In this document: positions 49,753 to 58,751 of the stretch, one piece after another
Layout of the letters: each line of letters begins with the position of its first letter
Numbering within the stretch: the stretch's first letter is position 1
DNA from: Kribbella aluminosa
GTDB lineage: Bacteria > Actinomycetota > Actinomycetes > Propionibacteriales > Kribbellaceae
Length of the DNA: 64,000 bases
Assembly (NCBI RefSeq): GCF_017876295.1
Contig: NZ_JAGINT010000002.1
Location: 4,092,001 to 4,156,000, forward strand
Direction: 5' to 3'
Program-made: the position numbers and the translations under genes
Notes under the pieces: model-generated
What the model was told of the DNA's origin: nothing
What the model saw: the letters and a program-made list of their open reading frames with translations, nothing else
The model's database searches: none

Positions 49753-51242
49753 CGTCGGTTCCGGAGCTGGAGACGTTCCGCGAGTACGCGAAGGACCGCC
49801 GGGTCATCCCGGTCACCCGCCGGCTGCTGGCCGACGCCGAGACCCCGATCGGGGTGTACGGCAAGCTGGCCGCCGAGCGTGAGGGCACCTTCCTGCTGGA
49901 GTCCGCTGAGAACGGCGGCGTCTGGTCGCGGTACTCGTTCATCGGCGTCCGCTCGGCCGCGACGCTGACCGAGCGGAACGGCGAGGCCGTCTGGACCGGC
50001 AACCCGCCGGTCGGCCTGCCGCAGACCGGCGACCCGCTGCGGGCGCTCCGCGAGACGGTGGAGATCCTGCACACCCCGCGGCTCCCGGACCTGCCGCCGC
50101 TGACCGGCGGCATGGTCGGCTTCCTCGGGTACGACGCCGTCCGCCGGCTGGAGCGGTTGCCGGACACAACGACCGACGACCTCGGGCTGCCCGAGCTGAC
50201 GTTCCTGTTCGCGACCGACCTGGCCGCCCTCGACCACGAGACCGGCGAGATCTGGCTGATCGCGAACGCGGTCAACTGGGACGACTCCGACGACCGTGTC
50301 GACGAGGCGTACGCGGACGCCGTCCGGCGGCTGGACGCGATGGAGCGGGACCTGGCCCGGCCGACCCCGTCGTACGTCGTGCGCGCCGACCGGCAGGCCG
50401 AGCCGGACCCGCACCGGCAGCGTTCGAGCGCGGAGTACCGGCAGGCCGTCGAGCACGCCAAGGAGGAGATCCGCGCGGGCGAGGCGTTCCAGATCGTCGT
50501 CTCGCAGCGGTTCGAGCTGCCGAGCACGGCGTCCGCGCTGGACATCTACCGGGTGCTCCGCCGGTCGAACCCGAGCCCGTACATGTACCTGGTCCGCCTG
50601 GACGGCTTCGACATCGTCGGCTCCAGCCCGGAGGCCCTGGTCAAGGTCACCGAGAACAAGGTGATCCTGCATCCGATCGCCGGCACCCGCCGCCGCGGCG
50701 CGACGCCGGAGGAGGACCACGCGCTGGAGGAGGAGCTGCGCGCGGACGCGAAGGAGCGCGCCGAGCACCTGATGCTCGTCGACCTCGGCCGCAACGACGT
50801 CGGCCGGGTCTGCGCGCCCGGGACCGTCGAGGTCGTGGACTTCATGGACGTCCGGCGGTACAGCCACGTGATGCACCTCGAATCGACGGTGACCGGGCAG
50901 CTCAAGGCCGGCATGACGGCCTTCGACGCGCTCACCGCCGCGTTCCCCGCCGGAACGTTGTCCGGAGCACCCAAGCCACGGGCGATGGAGATCATCGACA
51001 AGCTCGAGATCACCCGGCGCGGGGTCTACGGCGGCGTGGTCGGCTACCTGGACTTCGCCGGCGACGCCGACACCGCGATCGCGATCCGGACCGCGGTGCT
51101 GCGCGGCGGGACGGCGTACGTGCAGGCCGGTGCCGGGATCGTCGCGGACTCGGACCCGGCCGCCGAGGACGCGGAGTGCCGGACCAAGGCGGCCGCCGTA
51201 CTGAACGCGATCGCGGTCGCGGGAACGTTCAGTGACATATGA
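49749..51242 (+). CDS. trpE: Anthranilate synthase component I
   Basis: Makes anthranilate from chorismate, with ammonia from a TrpG partner that is not in the window. The 497 residues include the feedback motif FLLESAENGG (LLES binds Trp). The chorismate-binding C-terminus reads SSPEALVKV, HPIAGTRRRG, LMLVDLGRNDVGRV and PAGTLSGAPKPRAMEII. The GTG at 49749 overlaps the hisI stop. The intact LLES suggests tryptophan feedback inhibition. Confidence 0.97.
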   Translation: MTSVPELETFREYAKDRRVIPVTRRLLADAETPIGVYGKLAAEREGTFLLESAENGGVWSRYSFIGVRSAATLTERNGEAVWTGNPPVGLPQTGDPLRALRETVEILHTPRLPDLPPLTGGMVGFLGYDAVRRLERLPDTTTDDLGLPELTFLFATDLAALDHETGEIWLIANAVNWDDSDDRVDEAYADAVRRLDAMERDLARPTPSYVVRADRQAEPDPHRQRSSAEYRQAVEHAKEEIRAGEAFQIVVSQRFELPSTASALDIYRVLRRSNPSPYMYLVRLDGFDIVGSSPEALVKVTENKVILHPIAGTRRRGATPEEDHALEEELRADAKERAEHLMLVDLGRNDVGRVCAPGTVEVVDFMDVRRYSHVMHLESTVTGQLKAGMTAFDALTAAFPAGTLSGAPKPRAMEIIDKLEITRRGVYGGVVGYLDFAGDADTAIAIRTAVLRGGTAYVQAGAGIVADSDPAAEDAECRTKAAAVLNAIAVAGTFSDI

Positions 51243-51249
51243 GGGAAGT

Positions 51250-51780
51250 ATGAGATTCCAGCGGATCGTCGACCTGCTCGCCGTCGCGGCGCTCGCCCTG
51301 CTCGGTCTGTCGGCGTACCTCACCTGGGTGTCCGCCGACCCGGGGAACGGGCGCAAAGCTGTGGTCTTCACCGGGTACACGATCACCAAGGCACCGGTCA
51401 CGCTCGCGCTGGCGGGGGTGGTCGCGATCGTCGTCACCAAGCTCGCAGGTACCGTCCTGCGGCGAGTACTGGGCGGTCTGGTCGCGCTCCTCGGGGTGGC
51501 GGCGGTCGCCGTTTCCCTGGGCGTCCGCCCGGACGGCCCCGAGCTGAGCAGGTTGCGGCCCGAGTTGAGCGAGGCGGTCACCGACCAGGTCCGGCAGTCC
51601 CTGGGGCCGGCGCCGTGGTTCGCTCTGGCGGGCGGGGTTGCGCTGGCCGCGGCCGGGTTGATCGCCGTACTGACGGCGCAGCGATGGCGGCGGCCGACCG
51701 AGCGGTACGAGCGTGATCCGGCCGCCGCACCGGCCGATCAGTGGAAGGCGATCGACGCCGGGGAGGACCCGACTCTCTGA
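51250..51780 (+). CDS. Trp biosynthesis-associated membrane protein (TIGR02234)
   Basis: A 176-residue membrane protein with about four hydrophobic segments: IVDLLAVAALALLGLSAYLTW, LALAGVVAIVVTKLAG, LGGLVALLGVAAVAVSLGV and WFALAGGVALAAAGLIAVL. Actinobacteria conserve such a protein directly after trpE (Rv1610 in M. tuberculosis). Its role is unknown. GAGGGA precedes the ATG at 51250. Confidence 0.88.
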   Translation: MRFQRIVDLLAVAALALLGLSAYLTWVSADPGNGRKAVVFTGYTITKAPVTLALAGVVAIVVTKLAGTVLRRVLGGLVALLGVAAVAVSLGVRPDGPELSRLRPELSEAVTDQVRQSLGPAPWFALAGGVALAAAGLIAVLTAQRWRRPTERYERDPAAAPADQWKAIDAGEDPTL

Positions 51781-51836
51781 TCGCGGAGGGCTACCGCCAC
51801 AATAGGACAGGACGACGAGGAGGAGTGGCGCCAACT

Positions 51837-52094
51837 ATGGACAACACGGTGGCGAATCAAGGGGTCGACCGGATCGAGGAGGAGGCTCCGCACGATCTGC
51901 ACGGCAACAGCCCCGCGGCGTGGACGGCCGTGGCGGTCGTGCTGGTCGCGTTCACGGTCGGCGCCATCGCGATGGTGCTCGGGCCGAACTGGGTGCTGTT
52001 CTGGATCTCCGTCGGCATCGCGGTGCTCGGTGCCCTGGCCGGCAAGGTGCTGCAGTTGCTGGGCTTCGGGGTTCCGACCGACGGCCACCTCTGA
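51837..52094 (+). CDS. Small HGxxPAAWT membrane protein
   Basis: An 85-residue protein with a charged N-terminus and the motif HGNSPAAWTAV before two hydrophobic segments (VVLVAFTVGAIAMVLG, LFWISVGIAVLGALAGKVL). Such small proteins occur between trpE and trpC in many actinobacteria. The function is unknown. The ATG at 51837 follows GAGGAGGAG with somewhat long spacing. Confidence 0.85.
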   Translation: MDNTVANQGVDRIEEEAPHDLHGNSPAAWTAVAVVLVAFTVGAIAMVLGPNWVLFWISVGIAVLGALAGKVLQLLGFGVPTDGHL

Positions 52095-52107
52095 AGGGCG
52101 GACGGAC

Positions 52108-52914
52108 ATGACTGTGCTTGACGACATCCTCGCCGGGGTCCGGGAGGACCTCGCGGAGCGCCAGGCGCGGGTCAGCCTGGACGACCTGAAGCTGGAGGCC
52201 CAGCGGAAGCCCGACGCCAAGGACCCGATGCCGGTGTTCCGCGGCGACGGGATCGCGGTGATCGCCGAGGTGAAGCGGTCCAGCCCGTCCAAGGGCGAGC
52301 TGGCCGAGATCACCGACCCGGCCGCACTGGCCGGGGAGTATGAGCTGGGTGGTGCCGCGGCGATTTCGGTGCTGACCGAAGAGCGCCGGTTCAACGGCAG
52401 CCTGGACGACCTGCGTGCGGTCCGCGGCCGGGTGGACGTGCCGGTGCTGCGCAAGGACTTCGTGGTCTCGTCGTATCAGCTCTGGGAGGCCCGGGCGGCC
52501 GGCGCGGACATGATCCTGCTGATCGCGGCGGCGCTGGAGCAGGAGGCCCTGGTCTCGCTGATCGAGCGTGCGCACTCGATCGGCCTGTGCCCGCTGGTCG
52601 AGGTGCACGACGAGGAGGAGACGCGGCGTGCGGTGGACGCCGGCGCCCAGCTCATCGGCGTCAACAACCGGAACCTGAAGACTCTCGAGGTCGACCGGGA
52701 CACCTTCGCCCGGGTGGCGCCGACGATCCCGACCGAGCTGGTCCGGGTGGCCGAGTCCGGGGTCCGTGGCCCGCATGATGTAATCGAGTTCGCGCGCGCC
52801 GGGGCCGATGTCGTCCTCGTCGGTGAAACCCTGGTGACCGGCCGCGATCCCCGCGCCTCGGTCGCCGACCTCGTCGCCGCCGGATCGCACCCCGCCATCC
52901 AGCAGCGGCACTAG
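52108..52914 (+). CDS. trpC: Indole-3-glycerol phosphate synthase
   Basis: Closes the indole ring from CdRP. It is a monofunctional 268-residue TIM barrel, not fused to TrpF. VIAEVKRSSPSKGEL carries the catalytic Lys, LRKDFVVSSYQ the general-acid Lys, and LIGVNNRNLKTLEVD, VAESGV and VLVGETLV the phosphate site. It starts 13 bp after the small membrane protein. A strong hairpin separates it from trpB. Confidence 0.97.
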   Translation: MTVLDDILAGVREDLAERQARVSLDDLKLEAQRKPDAKDPMPVFRGDGIAVIAEVKRSSPSKGELAEITDPAALAGEYELGGAAAISVLTEERRFNGSLDDLRAVRGRVDVPVLRKDFVVSSYQLWEARAAGADMILLIAAALEQEALVSLIERAHSIGLCPLVEVHDEEETRRAVDAGAQLIGVNNRNLKTLEVDRDTFARVAPTIPTELVRVAESGVRGPHDVIEFARAGADVVLVGETLVTGRDPRASVADLVAAGSHPAIQQRH

Positions 52915-52922
52915 AACTCCCG

Positions 52923-52973
52923 CCCGGTCCAAACGGTGCGGGGCCGTAACTGTCCCGCGCCGTTCGGGCCGGG
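52923..52973 (+). promoter_or_regulatory. Hairpin in the trpC-trpB spacer
   Basis: A three-part stem CCCGGTCC / GGGCCGGG, ACGG / CCGT and GCGGG / CCCGC with small internal loops and an 11-nt apical loop fills the spacer. It ends 3 nt before the GGAAGG ribosome binding site of trpB. It could be an intra-operon terminator, an RNA processing site or a translational control element. Confidence 0.6.
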
Positions 52974-52990
52974 TTGGAAGGTTTTGTCGG

Positions 52991-54199
52991 ATGAGTACTG
53001 TGCTGCCCGACCAGTTCGGGCACTTCGGCCGTTTCGGCGGCAGGTTCATGCCGGAGGCGCTGATCGCGCCGCTCGACGAGCTCACCCAGGCGTGGCGGGA
53101 AGCCATGGCCGACCCGGAGTTCACCGGTGAGTTCGAGCGGATGCTGCGCGACTACATCGGCGCCCCGAGCCTGCTGTACGACGCGACCCGGCTGTCGGAC
53201 GTGGCCGGCGCGCGGATCCTGCTGAAGCGCGAGGACCTGAACCACACCGGCGCGCACAAGATCCGGAACGCGATCGGCCAGGCGCTGCTGACCAAGCGGA
53301 TGGGCAAGCCGCGGGTGATCGCCGAGACCGGCGCCGGCCAGCACGGTGTCGCGACCGCGACCGCGTGCGCCTACCTCGGCCTCGAGTGCGTGGTCTACAT
53401 GGGCGAGGTCGACACCGAGCGCCAGTCGCTGAACGTGGCCCGGATGCGGCTGCTCGGCGCCGAGGTGATCTCGGTCAAGACCGGCAGCCGGACGCTCAAG
53501 GACGCCATCAACGAGGCGCTCCGCGACTGGGTCGCCAGCGTGGACAAGACGCACTACATCCTCGGTACGGCGGCCGGTTCGCACCCGTTCCCGGCGATGG
53601 TCCGGGACTTCGTCCGTGGCATCGGCGACGAGGCCCGGGAGCAGATCCTGGCGCTGACCGGGAAGCTGCCGGACGCCGCGGTCGCGTCGGTCGGCGGCGG
53701 GTCGAACGCGATCGGCCTGTTCACCGCGTTCATCCCGGACGAGGACGTGAAGCTGTACGGCATCGAGCCGGGCGGCGACGGGTTCGAGACCGGCCGGCAC
53801 GCGGCCACGATCACCGCCGGGCAGGTCGGCGTACTGCACGGTGCGCGGTCGTTCCTGCTGCAGGACGAGGACGGGCAGACGATCGAGTCGCACTCGATCT
53901 CCGCCGGGCTGGACTACCCGGGCGTCGGCCCGGAGCACGCGTGGCTGGCCGAGACCGGGCGGGCGACGTACCGGCCGATCACCGACGCGGAGGCGATGGA
54001 CGCGTTCAAGCTGCTGTCCCGGACCGAAGGCATCATCCCGGCGATCGAGTCCGCGCACGCGGTCTCGGGCGCGCTCGGCATCGCCAAGGAACTGGGGCCG
54101 GAGGCAACCATCCTGGTGAACCTCTCGGGACGTGGCGACAAGGACATGGACACGGCCGCGACCTGGTTCGGGCTGGGCGAGAAGGGATCCGGGGAATGA
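52991..54199 (+). CDS. trpB: Tryptophan synthase beta chain
   Basis: Condenses indole with serine using PLP. The 402 residues include FGRFGGRFMPEAL, KREDLNHTGAHKIRNAIGQ (PLP Lys at residue 90), AETGAGQHGVA, and the PLP phosphate loop VGGGSNAIG. It is the TrpB1 type that partners TrpA. The 3' end overlaps trpA by 4 bp, ensuring equal synthesis. Confidence 0.98.
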   Translation: MSTVLPDQFGHFGRFGGRFMPEALIAPLDELTQAWREAMADPEFTGEFERMLRDYIGAPSLLYDATRLSDVAGARILLKREDLNHTGAHKIRNAIGQALLTKRMGKPRVIAETGAGQHGVATATACAYLGLECVVYMGEVDTERQSLNVARMRLLGAEVISVKTGSRTLKDAINEALRDWVASVDKTHYILGTAAGSHPFPAMVRDFVRGIGDEAREQILALTGKLPDAAVASVGGGSNAIGLFTAFIPDEDVKLYGIEPGGDGFETGRHAATITAGQVGVLHGARSFLLQDEDGQTIESHSISAGLDYPGVGPEHAWLAETGRATYRPITDAEAMDAFKLLSRTEGIIPAIESAHAVSGALGIAKELGPEATILVNLSGRGDKDMDTAATWFGLGEKGSGE

Positions 54200-55017
54200 G
54201 CGACGTTGCCCTGGGCAAGGCCGGAGCCGCGATCCGGACGGCGAACGAGGCCGGCCGCGGAGCCTTCATCGGATACCTGCCGGCCGGGTACCCGACGTAC
54301 GACGGCGCACTCGACGGGCTGAAGGCGCTCGTCGACGGCGGCGCCGACGTGATCGAGCTCGGCCTGCCGTACAGCGATCCGGTGATGGACGGTGTCACGA
54401 TCCAGCGGGCCACCGAGATCGCGCTCGCCGGCGGTCTGCGCACCCGCGACGTGCTCAGCACGGTCGAGAAGCTCGCGGCGTACGCCGACGTACCGGTGCT
54501 CGTGATGACGTACTGGAACCCGATCGAGCGGTACGGCGTGGACCGCTTCGCCGCGGACTTCGCCGGCGCCGGGGGAGCGGGGCTGATCACGCCCGACCTG
54601 ATCCCGGACGAGGGTGCGGAGTGGATCGCGGCCGCGGACAAGCACGACCTGGACAAGGTGTTCCTCGTCTCGCCGTCGTCGACCGACGAGCGGATCGCGA
54701 TGACCACCGCGGCCTGCCGCGGGTTCGTGTACGCGACCGCCGTGATGGGGGTCACCGGCGCGCGGGACAAGCCGTCGGAGCTGGCGGCGCCGTTGGTGGC
54801 CCGGGTGCACGCGGCGACCGGGCTGCCGGTCGGTGTCGGCCTCGGGATCTCCAACGGTGATCAGGCGGCCGGCGTGACCGCGTTCGCGGACGCGGCGATC
54901 GTCGGCGCGGCACTGGTCCGGGCTCTCGGCGACGGCGGCGCGGCTGCGGTGCGTGCGCTTGCGGAGGACCTTTCCGCGGGCGTCCGCCGGGAACCTCGTA
55001 CGTCCGCCGGTCGTTGA
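54196..55017 (+). CDS. trpA: Tryptophan synthase alpha chain
   Basis: Releases indole from indole-3-glycerol phosphate. It is a 273-residue TIM barrel. VIELGLPYSDPVMDGVTIQ carries the catalytic Glu, GLITPDLIPDEG lines the active-site loop, and VGVGLGISNGDQA is the phosphate-binding loop. The ATG at 54196 overlaps the trpB stop. Only 7 bp separate it from the Sco1 gene, so the trp transcript may continue. Confidence 0.97.
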   Translation: MSDVALGKAGAAIRTANEAGRGAFIGYLPAGYPTYDGALDGLKALVDGGADVIELGLPYSDPVMDGVTIQRATEIALAGGLRTRDVLSTVEKLAAYADVPVLVMTYWNPIERYGVDRFAADFAGAGGAGLITPDLIPDEGAEWIAAADKHDLDKVFLVSPSSTDERIAMTTAACRGFVYATAVMGVTGARDKPSELAAPLVARVHAATGLPVGVGLGISNGDQAAGVTAFADAAIVGAALVRALGDGGAAAVRALAEDLSAGVRREPRTSAGR

Positions 55018-55024
55018 TACAGCC

Positions 55025-55681
55025 GTGAGTCGAACCAGGAACGCTGCCCTGCTCTTGGCGGCGGTGGCCCTGCTCGCCCTCGCGGGGTGCGGTGGCAATC
55101 AGCAGAAGGCGGACAACCCCGGCGGGGCGATCATCCGCAGCAGCCAGGATCCCAACGGGTTGCGCGGCGCCACGCTGGACCGTCCGTACTCGATGCCCGC
55201 GGCCACCTTGACCGACACCAACGGTGACCCGTTCAACCTGGTCACGTCGACGAAGAAGCCGGTCACGCTGGTGTTCTTCGGGTACACGAACTGCCCGGAC
55301 GTGTGCCCGACCGTGATGGCCGACGTGGCGTCCGCGCTCACCAAGCTGGACAAGCCGGTGCAGGACCAGATCCAGATGCTGTTCATCACCACCGACCCGG
55401 CACGCGACACCGGGCCGGTGATCCGCAAGTACCTGGACCGCTTCGACCCGTCGTTCGTCGGGCTGACCGGTTCACTGACGTCGATCAAGGACATCGCGAA
55501 GGCGGTCGGCGTACCGGTCGAGGGCATGCAGAAGCTGCCGTCGGGCGGGTACGAGGTCGGTCACGGAGCGCAGGTGATCGGCTTCGGGAAGAACGACAAG
55601 GCGAACGTGATCTGGCTGTCGAACGCCGCGATCGGCGACCTGGCGCACGACTTCGGGAAGCTGGTCGAGGACAACCAGTGA
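55025..55681 (+). CDS. SCO1/SenC family lipoprotein
   Basis: A 218-residue lipoprotein. The lipobox is LALAGC (Cys22). The thioredoxin fold carries C90-x3-C94 (YTNCPDVCP) and a distal His (VGHGAQV), the copper-binding triad. Sco proteins deliver copper to cytochrome oxidase CuA or act as thiol oxidoreductases. The GTG at 55025 starts the signal peptide. It overlaps the MauE-like gene, and lgt lies downstream to lipidate it. Confidence 0.93.
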   Translation: MSRTRNAALLLAAVALLALAGCGGNQQKADNPGGAIIRSSQDPNGLRGATLDRPYSMPAATLTDTNGDPFNLVTSTKKPVTLVFFGYTNCPDVCPTVMADVASALTKLDKPVQDQIQMLFITTDPARDTGPVIRKYLDRFDPSFVGLTGSLTSIKDIAKAVGVPVEGMQKLPSGGYEVGHGAQVIGFGKNDKANVIWLSNAAIGDLAHDFGKLVEDNQ

Positions 55682-56166
55682 AGCGGCGGGGCTGGTTCGG
55701 GTGGGTCTCGCTGGGGGCGCGGTTGCTGCTCGGCGGCGTGATGCTGGTCGCCGGTGCGATGAAGGTCACCGACCCGGAGACGGCCGCGCAGGCGGTCCGG
55801 GCGTACGAGCTGCTGCCGTCGTCGCTGGTGCAGCCGGTCGGCTGGGGGATGCCGTTCCTGGAGATCGCGATCGGGCTGCTGCTGATCGTCGGCTTCGGGG
55901 TCCGGGCGTCCGCGGCCGCCGCCGGGGTGTTCCTCGTGGTGTTCGTGGTCGCGGTGTCGTCGGCCTGGGCGCGTGGGCTGTCGATCGACTGCGGCTGCTT
56001 CGGCGGCGGCGGGCAGGTCGCGCCGGGAGAAACGAAGTACCTGCAGGAGATCCTGCGGGACGCCGGCCTGCTGGTGCTGGCCGGCTGGCTGTGGTTGTAC
56101 CCGGCCAGTAAGTTCGCTGTCGTACAAGACCCGCACACAGGACCACAAGGAGCCACCGCGTCGTGA
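55678..56166 (+). CDS. MauE/DoxX family redox membrane protein
   Basis: A 162-residue protein with about four hydrophobic segments. It carries the conserved DCGCFGGGGQV loop, which has the two cysteines (C-G-C-F) typical of MauE-like proteins that pass electrons to periplasmic DsbA-like partners. The GTG at 55678 overlaps the Sco1 stop, and the stop overlaps the DsbA-like start, so the three are translationally linked. Confidence 0.9.
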   Translation: MKRRGWFGWVSLGARLLLGGVMLVAGAMKVTDPETAAQAVRAYELLPSSLVQPVGWGMPFLEIAIGLLLIVGFGVRASAAAAGVFLVVFVVAVSSAWARGLSIDCGCFGGGGQVAPGETKYLQEILRDAGLLVLAGWLWLYPASKFAVVQDPHTGPQGATAS

Positions 56167-56864
56167 GCAATGCCAACTTCCCCGGGAATCCGCTGGCGCA
56201 GCAGCCGAAGCGCCGGATCTCACCCGGGATCGTCGTCGGCGTCATCCTGGTACTGGCGCTCGCCGCCGGCGTCGGCGTGCAGTACTTCCGCGGCCACTCC
56301 AAGGTCGAGGTGACGTCGACCGGTCGGCCCGAGCCGGCGGTCATCACCGGCCCGGGGACGTCCGGCAAGGGCGTCACGGTCGGCAAGGCCGGCGCGAAGG
56401 TGAACATCGACCTGTACCTCGACTTCCGCTGCCCGCACTGCGCGGACTTCGAGAAGGAGAGCGGCGCGACCGTCGACAAGCTGGTCGCGGACGGTACGGC
56501 GACGCTCACGTACTGGCCGCTGCAGTTCGTCAACCCGAGCGCCTCCCCGCGGCTGGCGAACGCGTTCGCCGCAGCCGCCGCCAACGGCAAGGCGCTGGGC
56601 TTCGCGGACCAGCTGTACGGCGACTTCACGAAGTCCTGGACCACCGACCAGCTGGTCGAGCTCGGCAAGCAGCTCGGCGTCGGCGACGCGAAGTACCAGC
56701 AGGCCCTGCAGGACAACACGTACGCGGGCTGGCTCGAGTCGGTCGGCAAGGCCGCCGACGACCGCGGCGTGACCGGTACGCCGACCGTGTACCTGAACGG
56801 CAAACAGCTCCCGACCGACCAACTGACCGCCGAGGGCCTGCAAAAGGCCGTCGACGCACTCTGA
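56163..56864 (+). CDS. DsbA-like membrane-anchored thiol oxidoreductase
   Basis: A 233-residue protein. The transmembrane anchor is at residues 22-41 (GIVVGVILVLALAAGVGVQY). The extracytoplasmic DsbA/thioredoxin_4 domain has C90-P-H-C93 (LDFRCPHCADF), the same dipeptide as E. coli DsbA, and the cis-Pro loop GVTGTPTVYLNG. It introduces or shuffles disulfides outside the membrane. Its likely partner is the MauE-like protein encoded just upstream. Confidence 0.93.
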   Translation: MSNANFPGNPLAQQPKRRISPGIVVGVILVLALAAGVGVQYFRGHSKVEVTSTGRPEPAVITGPGTSGKGVTVGKAGAKVNIDLYLDFRCPHCADFEKESGATVDKLVADGTATLTYWPLQFVNPSASPRLANAFAAAAANGKALGFADQLYGDFTKSWTTDQLVELGKQLGVGDAKYQQALQDNTYAGWLESVGKAADDRGVTGTPTVYLNGKQLPTDQLTAEGLQKAVDAL

Positions 56865-56928
56865 GGCCCCATCGTGACCGTGCGTTTCTGGCAGTGCCCT
56901 GACGGGTCGAGTAGCGTTCCCACTTGCC

Positions 56929-57948
56929 ATGTCTAGTCTGAGTCTTGCCGTGACGGTTCCGGCGTTCATCCCCAGCCCGAGCCAGGGCGTCTGGCACCTT
57001 CTCGGCCTGCCGGTCCGCGCGTACGCGCTGTGCATCCTGGCCGGCATCTTCGCCGGGTACTGGCTCGGCCGCCGGCGCTGGGTCGCCCGTGGCGGCTCCG
57101 CACCGGTGCTCGCCGACATCATGTTCTGGGCGATCCCGTTCGGCCTGGTCGGCGCCCGGATCTACCACGTGATCACCGACGCCGAGCTGTACTTCGGTCC
57201 TGGCAGGCACCCGATCGACGCGCTGAAGATCTGGCACGGCGGGCTCGGCATCTGGGGTGCGGTCGGGTTCGGCGCGCTCGGCGCCTGGATCGCCTGCCGG
57301 CGGGCCAAGGTGCCGTTCCTGGCGGTCGCGGACGCGATGGCGCCCGGGATCGCGCTGGCGCAGATCTTCGGCCGGTTCGGCAACTACTTCAACCAGGAGC
57401 TGTTCGGCCGCCCGACCACGAAGCCGTGGGGCCTGGAGATCTCCCCGGAGCACCGGCCGCCGGGGTACGCCGACTTCGCCACGTTCCACCCGACGTTCCT
57501 GTACGAGGCGATCTGGAACCTCGGCGTGGTCGCGCTCGTCCTGCTCGTCGACCGCCGCTTCAAGCTCGGCCACGGCCGTGCCTTCTTCCTGTACGCCGCC
57601 GCGTACACCGCGGGCCGCGCCTGGATCGAGAACCTGCGCATCGACACCGTCAACCACATCTTCGGCCTCCGCCTGAACGTGTGGACGGCCCTGATCATGT
57701 TCGTGCTGTCCGTCATCGCCTTCGTCATCAGCGCCCGCAAACGCCCCGGCCAGGAAAGCATCACCACCGGCCCCGCCGCCGGCAGCCCGACCGTCGACGC
57801 CGACGGCGCGGCGGACGGCGCGGACGAGGGTGCTGACCAAGCACCTGCCGCCGCCGAGAAGGACGGTTCCGCCTCGGTGGAGCCGGCCGGTGAGACGCAG
57901 CCGGAAACGCCTGGCCCTACTCATCACACCGGGCCCAGACTGAAGTGA
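56929..57948 (+). CDS. lgt: Prolipoprotein diacylglyceryl transferase
   Basis: Transfers diacylglycerol to the lipobox Cys of prolipoproteins. The 339 residues include seven hydrophobic segments. GARIYHVITD carries the H-x-x-D-type motif, and LAQIFGRFGNYFNQELFGRPT is the Lgt signature (essential Arg, Asn, Glu). The last 65 residues are an Ala/Glu/Asp-rich tail seen in actinobacterial Lgts. The ATG at 56929 follows a 64-bp gap. It overlaps the VIT gene by 4 bp. Confidence 0.96.
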   Translation: MSSLSLAVTVPAFIPSPSQGVWHLLGLPVRAYALCILAGIFAGYWLGRRRWVARGGSAPVLADIMFWAIPFGLVGARIYHVITDAELYFGPGRHPIDALKIWHGGLGIWGAVGFGALGAWIACRRAKVPFLAVADAMAPGIALAQIFGRFGNYFNQELFGRPTTKPWGLEISPEHRPPGYADFATFHPTFLYEAIWNLGVVALVLLVDRRFKLGHGRAFFLYAAAYTAGRAWIENLRIDTVNHIFGLRLNVWTALIMFVLSVIAFVISARKRPGQESITTGPAAGSPTVDADGAADGADEGADQAPAAAEKDGSASVEPAGETQPETPGPTHHTGPRLK

Positions 57949-58670
57949 ACGACTTTCCGCAGGTGTCGTCGGAGCATCACGGGGACCACACCCACCGTGA
58001 TGTGACCGGCGGCTGGCTGCGGCCCGCGGTGTTCGGCGCGATGGACGGGCTGGTCTCGAACTTCGCGCTGATCGCCGGCATGGACGGCGGTACCAGCTCG
58101 GGCTCGAAGTTCATCGTGCTGGCCGGCCTCGCGGGCCTCGCCGCCGGTGCGTTCTCGATGGCTGCCGGGGAGTACACCTCGGTCGCGTCCCAGCGCGAGC
58201 TCGCGCACGCCGAGATCGAGGTCGAACGCTCCGAGATCAGGAAACACCCGATCGACGAGGAGATCGAGCTCGCCGAGACCTACCGCGCGAAGGGCCTCGA
58301 CCCGGACCTGGCCGGCAAGGTCGCCAAGCAGTTCCACGCGAACCCCGACCAGGCCCTCGAGGAACACGTCCGCGAAGAACTCGGCATCGACCCGTCCGAC
58401 CTCCCGAATCCGGTGATCGCCGCCGCGTCGTCCTTCATCTGCTTCGCCGTCGGCGCTTTCGTCCCACTGGCGCCGTACCTGCTGGGCGCCGGCAACGTCG
58501 TCCCGTCCCTGATCCTCGCCCTCACCGCCCTGTTCGTCTGCGGCGCGGTGGTTTCCCGGGTCACCAGCCGCTCCTGGTGGTACTCCGGCCTCCGCCAGCT
58601 CCTCCTCGGCGCCGCCGCCGCCGGACTCACCTACTTCGTCGGCACCCTCGTCGGCCCCGGCATCGGCTGA
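57945..58670 (+). CDS. VIT1/CCC1 family metal transporter
   Basis: A 241-residue membrane protein. RPAVFGAMDGLVSNFALIAGM is the first helix pair of Ccc1/VIT1. GAFSMAAGEYTSVASQRE follows, then a long charged cytosolic helix (AEIEVERSEIRKHPIDEEIELAETY) rich in metal-binding Glu, then three C-terminal segments. It moves Fe(II) or Mn(II). The GTG at 57945 overlaps the lgt stop. Confidence 0.92.
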   Translation: MNDFPQVSSEHHGDHTHRDVTGGWLRPAVFGAMDGLVSNFALIAGMDGGTSSGSKFIVLAGLAGLAAGAFSMAAGEYTSVASQRELAHAEIEVERSEIRKHPIDEEIELAETYRAKGLDPDLAGKVAKQFHANPDQALEEHVREELGIDPSDLPNPVIAAASSFICFAVGAFVPLAPYLLGAGNVVPSLILALTALFVCGAVVSRVTSRSWWYSGLRQLLLGAAAAGLTYFVGTLVGPGIG

Positions 58671-58751
58671 GTCCGGGGTATCGCCGGCGCTACCTTCGGG
58701 GTCGCCTCGGCGTCATGGTTCGCAGGGGATCGGTTCGCCTAGGTTGTGCGC

